Shown piece by piece: positions 17,554-25,577 of a DNA stretch of 25,577 nucleotides. The stretch's first letter is position 1, and each line of letters opens with the position of its first letter. The notes below the pieces were generated by a model, which did no database searches, was not told the DNA's origin, and saw only the letters and a list, made by a program, of their open reading frames with translations. The position numbers and the translations under genes were made by a program. The stretch comes from Stentor coeruleus (Eukaryota; Ciliophora; Heterotrichea; Heterotrichida; Stentoridae): NCBI GenBank assembly GCA_001970955.1, contig MPUH01001032.1, positions 1-25,577 on the forward strand, written 5' to 3'.

Positions 17554-19365
17554 ATGGATGAAGTATATGATGGTAAGGAAATGAATATCAAGCATGACCT
17601 CTATCTTTCCCCTTTTGAAAAGTACAAACTTTATGGGATTTTCCCTTGGGCTTTCTTTATCTCATTAATGCTTGTGCTTACAACAACTTGTCAAGTGCTG
17701 TTTGTAATAAATGTTAACAGTAACTATAGCTATCAGCAACTAATATTATGGAACAGTGTGTTTTTAAACTGGGATGTACAAGGTTCAGATACAAGTCTGA
17801 CAAATAGTTATCATATATTTCACATGTCAAAACTTCATACCTATGTAAAAACTTCAGTTGAAGTAATAGCTACATAGCGATACTATGATATAAACAGCAA
17901 TACTCTTGATAACTATGATTATTATTATGAAGATAATGGGACTAAAAGACCTGTGAAGCTTTATGTGAACTTTGCAGATAGAGACAAAGCCAAAGATAGA
18001 GGATTTAAAACTGAATATGACCTCAATCCTGTATATTTAGGTCCTTTTGATGAAGAAAACAACTTCCGTTTTCTTGATATTGTTGATACATTTTCATTAG
18101 AATTCAAACTTAAACACAAACTTGATGATAATTTCCCTACTTCCAATAGATGCTTTACTTGGGCTATCACACAAAATTTTCATTATTCTAATCATGGACC
18201 TATAACAGTAAAACTAGACACTGACAGAGGTATATGCGGAGGAGACGAGAGTATTTTTTATTTAGATTTCTTCAACAATAAGTTCATTTTACTTAACTTT
18301 ATGGTTCTTGTATTTGCCATATGGTCCATTGTGCTAATAATGAACTCTGTATATAATCGAGTGAAAATTGTTAGCAACTTCAAGCACAGAGCTTCTATAA
18401 CAGGAGTTTGGGAGTCCTTAAGCTTGAAGGAAAGGCTTAAGTTTATAAGCTTATGGAGTGTATTCAACTTTGCATCAAATATTTGTCAGATACTTGGGGC
18501 GATAAGCTCAATTTTTAACGGGAATATTGTCTTGCAGGTACAAGAAAGCACAGTTGGATTTGGTTGTTTTATGGCTTGGGTTGGGATGATTCAATACTTG
18601 AAGCCAAATCCAAACGCTTATACAGTGGGAAATACTTTGACTAGATCTTTCGGTACCTTAGGCCCTTACATAATAGGCATTTTGCCTATTTTCTTAGCTT
18701 TCGTATTTTTTGCCATGGCAGTATTATGGAAAACTGGAAATTACAATAGCTTGTCCTATGCTATGACTTTACAATTTGCTATGCTCAATGGAGACTCAAT
18801 ATACAGTTCTTTAAGCACCGCAGTTGCAAATAATAACTTCTTCGGTATGCTCTATATGTATACATTTCTTGTTTTTTTTATATGGTAACTTTAACACAGC
18901 GTAATTCACAATATTTTTATAGCTATCATTAGTGATAGTTACGAATCATTAAAAACCAAACCAATAAAAAGAGGAGATGAATCAGATAAGTCAGATGATG
19001 ACCTTGACCAAAGTGAGTTTTCACCACCATCAAGTGTCTTAGTGAAGTCTCCAAAGCAAGGAAAATATAAAAAAGGGAAAAAAATTAAAAGTATTGACTA
19101 GGTAGAAGACAAGGCTAAAAAGGCTTTCCGGAACTTGCTTGAGGAAAAGGTCTTGCCAACACTGCTTATAGATCCTCGAACAAGTTATTATATAAAGAAA
19201 ATACATAGTATCACTAAAAAGATCACAAAGAAAATAGAAAAGATGAGCACAATAGCGGCAGGCGATGATTCAGGAGAAACAGATACAAAAATTCTCCAGG
19301 AAAGAATACAAGATTTACTCCTTGTGAATTTAGAAAAGTTTATAGATAGGCTTAGACAGCCTTAG
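17554..19365 (+). CDS. Mucolipin/TRPML-type cation channel (three 15-nt introns)
   Basis: Exons are 17554-17862, 17878-18884, 18900-19090 and 19106-19365, giving 588 residues. The first helix (about 31-53) follows FEKYKLYGIFPWAFF, a TRPML-like start. A luminal domain spans about 55-235 (Cys at 195 and 223). Helices lie near 239-259, 292-316, 328-343 and 365-386. The pore is at about 395-411 with filter-like LNGDS, close to the mucolipin N-G-D-D. The last helix (about 424-453) ends NIFIAIISDSYESLK, as in TRPML and polycystins. The tail is charged, with a coil-like end (about 500-588). TRPML channels release calcium or iron from lysosomes or vacuoles under PI(3,5)P2 control. Each intron removes a stop codon. 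Confidence 0.9.
17863..17877 (+). other. 15-nt intron 1 (channel gene)
   Basis: GTAATAGCTACATAG. A at position 10, phase 0. Its last three bases are an in-frame TAG. Confidence 0.92.
18885..18899 (+). other. 15-nt intron 2 (channel gene)
   Basis: GTAACTTTAACACAG. A at position 10, phase 2. It removes a TAA and joins the two halves of the last transmembrane helix, with Cys439 at the junction. Confidence 0.95.
19091..19105 (+). other. 15-nt intron 3 (channel gene)
   Basis: GTATTGACTAGGTAG. A at position 10, phase 1. It removes a TAG in the cytosolic tail. Confidence 0.88.
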
Positions 19366-20788
19366 CTGTCTTCTTATAACATTATAGTTAGACTGCTAGC
19401 TTAAATTTCTTATTAAATCTTCTCTTTGCTGTTTATATCAAATTACGGTAAACATTATAGTCATATTAAGCTCAAAATCATTGCAACAAAGAAAGCCCAG
19501 CCCAGAAAAAAAATTTTTCCTCCAATAGTAGTTACTGTAGAAAGAATGATTTTCATGTCAGGATTTTATCCTATATAATTTGTTTGTACAAGTGTCGAAT
19601 TAAAAAGTGTCTCATCATCTTTCTCTAGTTTATCATTGATTTTACCATAAAGTTTCCTAAGCTTGTTTGTAGCAGATGCTCTTATCAAAATTTTAAAGTG
19701 AGGTTAATAGTAATTAATTAAAACTTAATTTTATTCTAAGCATTTTTTTTAATAAAACTTAATTGATACATAATTTTATTTAGTAATTCTATTACTCTGT
19801 ATTGATATTTTTTATGCCTTCTAAATTGCTAATAGCAAGGATAATGCTCGATAATATAAACTAAAAATCATTTTGAGAAAAAAACCATCTTAGATTATGA
19901 TTTTGCCTTCTAACCTTGCTGCATTTGCGAGGATTATTTTAATTAAGAGGATTGTCCCAGTTTGCAGATAATTTGAGCTCTATTTTTTGATTCTTTTTTA
20001 ATTTAGATGAACTTTCCAGTATAACTTTTTAGCTATTTTTGTTATAGAAGTTCTCATCTAAACTCAATACTTTTCATCAGCGAATCAGGATATTCATAAT
20101 TCTGTTTTATACTTATTTCATCGTTAATTGCCCAAGATATATCTTCTATATATATATCTTTTATATTAAAATTATTATATAGGATTAGCTAAATTTAGTG
20201 CAGCTTAACTTTCTGGCAATAATCATCTATTATAGTTTTATTTTTCGTATAAATATACAAGTTTATCGAGTTGATCTTTTGGATTAAATGAAGATAAATA
20301 TCTTGTAATTAATTATCAAGCACTAAGTAATTTTTGCTTTTTATTTAAGTTATTTTTCTATGATTTTGGTAGTAATCCAAATGCAAATGTAGACAAATAC
20401 TGGACTATTTATATCTTCTTTGAGTTTTAATGGCCTTTTACTTATGATATTATTTATATTAGTAAATTCGATTCCATCAGAAATCAACTTAACAATTTGG
20501 AAATTGTAGTATAAAATAAAGCTCGAAAAGATCAAACGAATAAAGAATAAGACTAAGACTAAGAAAATATTATAGCACTAAAGGTGTTGGGGATATAAAT
20601 AACTATCTTGAGATTAGCATATCTCCAGCTTTCTTTAGTCCTTCTAGTATTTTCTTGTATTTAATCTATATTTTTTATAGATAGTATAATTCAGACACAT
20701 TCTACTAGTGATTAAAGGAATATACATAATCTAAAAAGAAAAAGGATGCTTGATTAGGAAGAGGGATATTAAGGGAATAACTTAACTA
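19366..20788. other. Region holding a decayed membrane-protein gene
   Basis: 1.4 kb between the channel gene and the small mitochondrial-type gene. Most of it is the minus-strand relic at 19453-20680 described separately. No intact gene is present. Confidence 0.45.
19453..20680 (-). pseudogene. Decayed membrane-protein gene, unidentified
   Basis: Minus-strand coding-like pieces follow each other with frame changes and stops. From 5' to 3' they include NTRRTKESWRYANLKIVIYI, RLIFSSFILYYNFQIVKLIS, IISKRPLKLKEDINSPVFVY, ISWAINDEISIKQNYEYPDS, ANWDNPLN, RASATNKLRKLYGKINDKLE, KDDETLFNSTLVQTNYIG and NPDMKIILSTVTTIGG. A final hydrophobic stretch, FFLGWAFFVAMILSLI, precedes the last stop. Hydrophobic segments at both ends suggest a membrane protein with a soluble middle. 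No 15-nt intron removes the stops. The family is not recognised. Some AT-rich pieces could be chance, but the 19520-19700 part is clearly protein-like. Confidence 0.42.
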
Positions 20789-21049
20789 TTAAGAGAGTTT
20801 TGAGCAACGAGCTATGAACTCCTCAATTACTGGGCTATAGTTGCGAGCTGGAAGGGTATCAAGCACACTTTTCAGTTCAGCCCATGCTTTGGCCTATTTA
20901 TGAATCACTGATTCAGGATTGACATGCGGGTGCTCATGTCCATGCTCTTCTGGTAGAGGCAAGGGATCATCTACATAAAATTTACAAGGGCATTCAGTAT
21001 GAATAGTTCTAAGTGGGAATCTTATCAGGCCAATTGTACGTCTCAGCAT
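20789..21049 (-). CDS. Small, probably mitochondrial protein (one 15-nt intron), unknown family
   Basis: Exons 21049-20909 and 20893-20789 encode 81 residues. The unspliced frame is cut by TAG, the intron's own 3' end. The protein starts MLRRTIGLIRFPLRTIHTEC, a basic, Ser/Thr-containing amphipathic stretch without acidic residues until Glu19, typical of a mitochondrial targeting sequence. The mature part has CPCKFYVDDPLPLPEEHGHE, then a His-rich HEHPHVNPES segment, and ends in a helical AWAELKSVLDTLPARNY region. The Cys and His residues could bind metal, but no known motif fits. The family is not recognised; a small respiratory-complex or import subunit is conceivable. The gene stops in TAA. 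Confidence 0.75.
20894..20908 (-). other. 15-nt intron with GTG start
   Basis: On the minus strand it reads GTGATTCATAAATAG. It is the only one of the six introns starting GTG, but it keeps A at position 10. Phase 0. Confidence 0.85.
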
Positions 21050-21102
21050 ATTATAATGGCTAATTTTTCATATTTCTTTTCTTACAACTTAAAGGTCATA
21101 TT

Positions 21103-21185
21103 AACTTAAATCTCTTCAAGCATGCAATGAAACAAATGCCTCANAACTTAAATCTCTTCAAGCATGCAATGAAACAAATGCCTCA
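21103..21185. repeat. 41-nt duplication across an N (assembly artefact)
   Basis: 21103-21143 and 21145-21185 are identical, separated only by N at 21144. This is the pattern of two overlapping contig ends placed side by side instead of merged. Confidence 0.85.
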
Positions 21186-21461
21186 GTGCTTTTGATTAAC
21201 TAATATCTTCATTATATATTTACCTATATCTTTTTTAATTTTTGTTGTCCCTTTTCTAAAATTATTTCAAAACATACAGTTTTCATATCTCAACACAAAA
21301 AATTGAATAAAACTCAGCATGTNAGTGCTTTTGATTAACTAATATCTTCATTATATATTTACCTATATCTTTTTTAATTTTTGTTGTACCTTTTCTAAAA
21401 TTATTTCAAAACATACAGTTTTCATATCTCAACACAAAAAATTGAATAAAACTCAGCATGT
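21185..21461. repeat. 138-nt duplication across an N (assembly artefact)
   Basis: 21185-21322 and 21324-21461 are the same apart from C at 21249 versus A at 21388, with N at 21323 between them. The short piece 21145-21322 consists wholly of overlaps with its two neighbours. Confidence 0.85.
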
Positions 21462-21505
21462 TCATAAAAAAAAATCAAATAAAGTCTTTCTATCATGATG
21501 TCTAT

Positions 21506-21931
21506 CTATTTAACCTTAAACAATCCTTCAACCAATTCGTTTATTTTGATCTTCCCGTCTTCTGATATGCCAAAGTCCTTGTACACCAACTCAACTTCTT
21601 TTTCTTGTAAAGGCTCTCCTGCGTTGCACAACGCGATTTTCAATTCCTTAGTATCCACATAACCTTCCATACTCTTATCAAGGCTTCTAAAAAACTTTAA
21701 GACTTCCTCTTTATTCGTCACACAATTCAATTTGCACTTATTCATCAGCCTTTGAAGCTCGTCAAGGGTTATTTTCCCGTTATTATTCTGAGCTTCTTCC
21801 TGAAGCTCTTGAACCTCGCATTCAGTTGGATTCATACCAATACACCTTAAAGCTGTACCAATATCCTTGACATCAATAACTCCCTGCTTAGTCTTGTCCA
21901 AGTAGTTGAAAACATCTTTAATCTCTTGCAT
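21506..21931 (-). CDS. Calmodulin-like four-EF-hand protein with degenerate loops
   Basis: 141 residues, starting MQEIKDVFNYLDKTKQGVID and ending in TAG. Two lobes are visible. Loop 1 is DKTKQGVIDVKD (12-23), ending in Asp. Loop 2 is shortened and degenerate (QNNNGKITLDE, 48-58). Loop 3 is DKSMEGYVDTKE (85-96), the only one with a normal start and Glu12. Loop 4 begins with Gly instead of Asp (GISEDGKIKINE, 121-132). Calcium binding is therefore likely at loop 3 and perhaps loop 1. The overall length and spacing fit the calmodulin/troponin C superfamily, possibly a myosin light chain. The Cys residues at 30, 38, 66, 70 and 102 are unusual for calmodulin itself. Confidence 0.87.
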   Translation of the reverse strand: MQEIKDVFNYLDKTKQGVIDVKDIGTALRCIGMNPTECEVQELQEEAQNNNGKITLDELQRLMNKCKLNCVTNKEEVLKFFRSLDKSMEGYVDTKELKIALCNAGEPLQEKEVELVYKDFGISEDGKIKINELVEGLFKVK

Positions 21932-22198
21932 ATTATATATTCAAATTTAACCAAGTAACTTTTTTAAGTATATCTATTTATTGATTTAGGATATATTTTT
22001 AAATAAGTTTAGTGATGTTATTATTTAAATATTTCAGTCATGATGTGATGTTTAAACTACTTTGAAAAATTTGCCTTGATAAATTAATAAAAGTTGTATA
22101 ATTAAATTGAAGTATGTAATAATTCGTCTAAAATTACATAAGAACTTAGAAAACTATCTACTTTATGCAGCATCTTAAATTATTAATAAATTGAAATT

Positions 22199-22561
22199 AT
22201 GTCGGAAGCCCATAATAATAGTCTTGCTAAAAGTATTTGCAAATTTTCTGCAGCAAAACCTCTTGAACGAGTATTATCAATAAGAAAGCCTCCTGTAGTG
22301 TTAAATTTCCCAGAGCCTTCAATACCCAAGCTGAGAATACCAAGGCATGCTTCAATGAGCTGTAAAAAAGTTAATGAGGAAGTAATTAAGCAAGATGCTC
22401 TTACAAAGCGGAGTGCTGAAATAACGCATTTCATAAAAAAATTTCCTTCACTTAAAAGGAAATTTAAGCAGTATTCACCACTTTTTAAAGGAAGAGAAGA
22501 TAAAAGTTGTGAGAGATATTTTAAAGGGATAACACTTCCCAGTATTATATTTATTGAATAA
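22199..22561 (+). CDS. Short basic hypothetical protein
   Basis: 120 residues from an ATG (MSEAHNNSLAKSICKFS) to TAA, with G+C content above the flanks, so probably real. It is rich in Lys, Arg, Ser and Pro. A proline-rich part (RKPPVVLNFPEPSIPKLRIP, about 29-48) is followed by a helical basic part (about 57-95). There is no signal peptide, membrane helix or known domain. Its composition would fit a structural or cytoskeleton-associated small protein, but no function can be assigned. No intron is needed. It lies divergent from the calmodulin-like gene, 267 nt away. Confidence 0.6.
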   Translation: MSEAHNNSLAKSICKFSAAKPLERVLSIRKPPVVLNFPEPSIPKLRIPRHASMSCKKVNEEVIKQDALTKRSAEITHFIKKFPSLKRKFKQYSPLFKGREDKSCERYFKGITLPSIIFIE

Positions 22562-22984
22562 ATATAATTTTTTCAAAAGATGGTAAGAATTAGGATTATG
22601 CTGTATCCAAAGAAGTTTTTATAAATAACAATATATTTTGTTTATCTGAAAATAAATTTATTAACTTATTGAATAGGTTTTAAATGATAAAAATATTTTA
22701 TGTGCTTAAGTAATGAGTATTTTCTGATTATTAATAACAAGCTAAATCAAGCATGTCATAAATACAATAAAATCGAATTTCTTTGTATTTTTTGCAAATA
22801 TAAACAGTTATAAATAATAGTATCAATGGTTAAATTTCGTTTTAAAAAATATCATCTCTCTTTAGTAAAAATTTTTTGTATTACTTCTTAAATGTCTAAT
22901 TTAATCGATCAACTTTTTCTAATAATAAATTATCTACTTAAGAAAAAGATATTTCATCAAGCTTTCACTCTGAAAACAGTAATA

Positions 22985-23745
22985 AGAAAGATTTCTCATC
23001 CTTAAAACGCTAATGTATATACTCCTTCTACTTCGCACTTACAGTGCTATTAATTCATCTGAAATAGCAAATTTAGGTTTATGATAAACTAGCCTACACA
23101 TCGCAATTATTTGATTTTGCCTACTTAAAGTATCGTTACAATCTTCAATCTGATCAAAACAAAAATGCTTGTTAATAAGATCATCAAGTTTGATAATGCT
23201 TATTAATTCCTCAAATCTTTGTCAGAAATTTTCAAAGAAGTCATTATTTCAAGATTATTTGGGTAAATTATCTGATATCTTAGAATTTTATGTGGAAGTT
23301 AAGGCTTTTGTTAAATAATAAATATTTTTTCCATTGGGGTATACGGACAATACCAGCAAATAGAGGCGAACTTAACAAGATACGAAAAATAGAAGATTTG
23401 CCACAGCTATTTGGTCTTTGAATAAATTTATAAGTTTGAATTGATTGTGAAGCTAAAATTTTGGAAAAGAATATTCCCATTTGGCGAGAAAATTGTAATA
23501 TCTTCAAAAGCAATTTATTGCTTGGTACATGATTTCCACGATTTAATCTATTGAATATTGAGCCTTCAATTATGATGCGTTTGTATTTACCCTGTCAGCA
23601 AGTCTGCAAGAAACTATTGGCTACAATCAACAAAATATATAATAAGAAATGGCTGTAAATCTTTATGGAAGATTAATTAACGGCCAATAGCTTTAGCCAG
23701 ATTTATAAGAAAACTTGAATTTCTTATATAATCTCTTGTAATATT
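22985..23745 (-). pseudogene. Decayed ABCD-type (peroxisomal) ABC half-transporter
   Basis: Minus-strand pieces line up in order with the C-terminal half of ABCD transporters. DYIRNSSFLINLAKAIGR matches the Y-x-R-N-R-x-L-L-x-x-L-A-x-A-I-G-R linker. IQRPNSCGKSSIFRIL is a damaged Walker A: family G-P-N-G-C-G-K-S-S-L-F-R with two Gly replaced. MEKIFII and LRYQIIYPNNLE follow, matching the family's strand and R-D-Q-I-I-Y-P. DTLSRQNQIIAMCRLVYHKP then KFAISDE corresponds to the L-S-G-G-E-x-Q-R signature and Walker B. At least three frameshifts and five stops interrupt it. The membrane-domain half is not recognisable upstream. Intact members import very-long-chain acyl-CoA into peroxisomes. Confidence 0.8.
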
Positions 23746-24651
23746 CCCAGTATCGACACTCTTTAAAGAGATGATTTAGTTTTGTTAAGCTCTAAAATTG
23801 GCAGACTATTAAACCTGGCAATTTTTTAAGTTTTGTTATTTTATAATAAAAGCAAGTTTAAAGAATCCTGACTATGGAATAATTTAGAGCTCTTTAATTA
23901 CCTTTCTAATAAATATATGATTAAGAAATATAATCGATTATAAAACATTTACTTATACTCTATTTGGATAAGTTACTTAAGTTTTTATACGGTTGCTTTT
24001 GGTTTATTTTAATCTTGGCAAAATAAAATGCAATGAAATTTAATAAATTTATTTAGAGTTACAATTTAGCATATCAACAATGAATAAACTAAAAGTGAAC
24101 ATTTTAAATTTACATAAAATCTTAAACCTATTTTGAATTCTAAAATTTAAGATAAATAATTATAATTATATTTAGCATATTTAGCCAAAAATAATGTCTT
24201 ATATTTGTAGAAAAACTTAATTTATTAAATAGAAATGAGGCTAAATGTGAGAGAGAAATAGATAAAGATATTAATGATTAAAGAATCAGAAAACTAAATT
24301 AAGGGTTATATTATCAGAAACTTAATCGTTAATAATAATAAATAATTTGAGATTAATAATCAGTTCATGAATATTATATATTGCAAAATTAATTTATTAA
24401 ATTTAAAATCAGTGTTTTAAAATTAACTCATAAAAACTATGTTGAAATTCATGTTATATGTGGTATATTATTTGATAAACTTATTTATATCTATCCTAAA
24501 ATTTATGAAGTTTTTCACTTCATGATTTTCAGAATGCAGGCTATATTTTGAATATAATAATTTTATCTAGCTTAAATACGATTATTTTATTAAATTAAAC
24601 TAAAAACTTATTTAATTATAATGAATAAAATTAAATTATCATATTTAAATT

Positions 24652-24795
24652 TTAAGTCCTTAGGTGATAGTTATTTTGACGAGGTTGTAACCTCACCCAA
24701 TCTAGATTTTTAAGTCCTATGGCCTCTTTCTTTTAGGTGATTCGAGATAGTGTGCTCGTTGGCTTTTCCCAGTAATTCTTTAGAGTTTCTTTTTT
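24652..24795. repeat. Dispersed repeat copy B, possible transposase relic
   Basis: A GC-richer block related to 9816-9960. On the minus strand it reads as KRNSKELLGKANEHTISNHL followed by KERGHRT, a stop, KSRLGEVTTSSK, a stop and LSPKDLKF. The part HTISNHLKERGHRT resembles the helix-turn-helix of Tc1/mariner-type transposases. The plus strand contains a perfect hairpin, GAGGTTGTAACCTC (24681-24694). Coding decay or a structured RNA are both possible. Confidence 0.38.
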
Positions 24796-25013
24796 GAAGT
24801 ATGAGTAAAATTGAAGCAAGTTTAGTTTTTTTATATACTTAAGCTTGCTAGATTATAAATTTTCAGTCATTTTTTATAATAGAAATGATTATTTACAGTA
24901 TTTCCTAAGCAATTTAACTAAGAAATTGCTAAAAATTATAAAGTGTTTACCTTAGCATATAAGAAACATATATTTAAAAAGTTTTAGATTAAAAATATTT
25001 CTATTCATCTATG

Positions 25014-25577
25014 CTAATAAATTGAGCAATTACCGCAGGCACTCTTTCCATGACGATCTTCAGCAGTAGTTTTTTGCGGTACTTTGTTTAAGACTTTTCT
25101 CTCTTCATAATTTTCTTTACTAGTGACAGGTATGTTCCTTTCTGACATTTCTGAAAGTGTTGGCTCGTTAATAAAATAGTTCTGCTTTTCCATAGACACA
25201 ATTTTTGCATTTTTGTTAGTACTAGATTGTAAAGGATTTTCTATCGTATCGAAGTTTGATCGAATTTTAACTTCTTCTTTGCTTGGGCTTTTATGTGAAG
25301 TTGTTATATTTTTACTTTCGCTAGAAGATTTTTCCTTATCATGCTGATTCTCTTGAAAAATAATCTTCTTGTCACTGTGCTCTGGGATTTTTTCTGGAGT
25401 TTTACCATCAGAACTTAAACTGCCATGAGTTAATAGTTTTTCTTCATTTTCAGTGCTGGGTACTTGCGATTCTAGGAAAACACCTTTTGTAGCTTCGCTA
25501 ATATCATCAAGAGAGTCTCTAAAAACCCTCTGAGGTACTTGAACTTCATTAATAATATTATATGATTTTATATGATT
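25014..25577 (-). CDS. Low-complexity protein with Cys-rich C-terminus (5' end outside window)
   Basis: The frame is open from the right edge to TAG, giving 187 visible residues and no in-window start. An ATG at 25193 is internal, because the frame continues upstream with the same composition. The protein is rich in Ser, Lys, Glu, Asn and Thr, with no predicted fold, and is probably a disordered tail. It ends KSACGNCSIY, close to the KSGCMNSCVIY end of the FYVE protein at 10323-11144. The clustered Cys residues could be lipid attachment sites. No domain is recognised in the visible part. Confidence 0.7.
   Translation of the reverse strand, partial: NHIKSYNIINEVQVPQRVFRDSLDDISEATKGVFLESQVPSTENEEKLLTHGSLSSDGKTPEKIPEHSDKKIIFQENQHDKEKSSSESKNITTSHKSPSKEEVKIRSNFDTIENPLQSSTNKNAKIVSMEKQNYFINEPTLSEMSERNIPVTSKENYEERKVLNKVPQKTTAEDRHGKSACGNCSIY

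Larger units (their letters stand above)
21050..21505. other. Intergenic region disturbed by assembly joins
   Basis: The spacer between the small mitochondrial-type gene and the calmodulin-like gene. Most of it is made of the two duplicated blocks around the single Ns (see the repeat entries). True length is probably about 180 nt shorter. No gene is visible. Confidence 0.6.
22562..25013. other. 2.4-kb gene-poor AT-rich stretch
   Basis: There is no intact gene. It includes the ABCD relic (22985-23745) and dispersed-repeat copy B (24652-24795), both listed separately. The parts 22562-22930, 23830-24640 and 24800-25010 are extremely AT-rich and featureless to me. Confidence 0.55.

Noticed and set aside
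17875..17877. In-frame TAG in the channel gene (and TAA/TAG in the SPC1, FYVE and mitochondrial-type genes), suggesting stop-codon reassignment
   Set aside because: Each lies inside a 15-nt GT-AG stretch with A at position 10, and removing it keeps the frame and restores family motifs. The standard code suffices.
10323..19365. Functional cluster of endolysosomal genes (FYVE, Arl8, Rab, TRPML)
   Set aside because: The genes are on different strands and are interrupted by cyclin, SPC1 and relics. Ciliates do not use operons, and proximity alone does not show a system.
19580..19598. A 19-nt GT...AG stretch (minus strand) near the TAA in the 19453-20680 relic
   Set aside because: Wrong length, and its removal shifts the frame and leads to a TGA, so it does not rescue the gene.
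20350..20535. Stand-alone 61-codon minus-strand gene
   Set aside because: It begins with TTG, has no ATG, and coding-like text continues on both sides across stops, so it is part of the larger relic.
21103..21461. Direct repeats as a CRISPR-like, satellite or mobile-element signal
   Set aside because: The copies abut single Ns and overlap end to end, which is an assembly artefact pattern.

Overview
The window looks like macronuclear DNA of a heterotrich ciliate, most likely Stentor or a close relative. It is AT-rich eukaryotic sequence with typical protist and ciliate families: SF-assemblin, centrin-like EF-hand proteins, TRAF-RING, FHA plus RING-CH, mucolipin channel, Rab and Arl8. Six introns can be read directly. 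Each is exactly 15 nt, starts GT (GTA in five, GTG in one), ends AG, and has A at position 10. Fifteen-nt introns are a heterotrich hallmark. Every coding region reads with the standard code once they are removed. All 17 visible stop codons are TAA or TAG; none is TGA.

Left third (1-8240): a 5'-complete, 3'-truncated multi-KH RNA-binding protein (minus) lies 5 nt downstream of a coiled-coil protein with a GAS2-type C-terminus (minus). Then come a WBP2-like GRAM protein (+), a TauE/SafE-family membrane transporter (+), an SF-assemblin (+) and a three-EF-hand protein (minus).

Middle (8240-17010): a RING/TRAF-type E3 (+), a FYVE-finger coiled-coil protein with one intron (+), Arl8 (+), an A/B-type cyclin (minus), a RING-CH plus FHA protein (minus), a Rab GTPase (minus) and, divergent from it, the signal peptidase subunit SPC1 (+, one intron).

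Right part (17010-25577): a TRPML-type channel with three introns (+), a small probably mitochondrial protein with one intron (minus), a calmodulin-like protein (minus), a short basic protein of unknown function (+), and at the edge a 5'-truncated low-complexity protein (minus). Around 21.1-21.5 kb two single Ns sit between exact or near-exact duplicated blocks, which looks like an assembly join error.

Several long 'empty' stretches hold decayed genes. The clearest is a broken ABCD-type (peroxisomal) ABC transporter at about 23.0-23.75 kb. Others are an unidentified membrane-protein relic at 19.45-20.68 kb and smaller relics at 6.3, 8.5 and 11.7 kb. Two related GC-richer blocks near 9.9 and 24.7 kb look like copies of one dispersed repeat, possibly transposase-derived.

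The genes are not an operon. Several (Arl8, mucolipin, FYVE protein, Rab) belong to endolysosomal traffic, but their proximity may be chance. I see no convincing new multi-gene system. The most interesting items are the intron rule, the 5-nt gene spacing, the absence of TGA stops, the relics, and a shared C-terminal Cys-x-Ile-Tyr tail on two unrelated-looking proteins.
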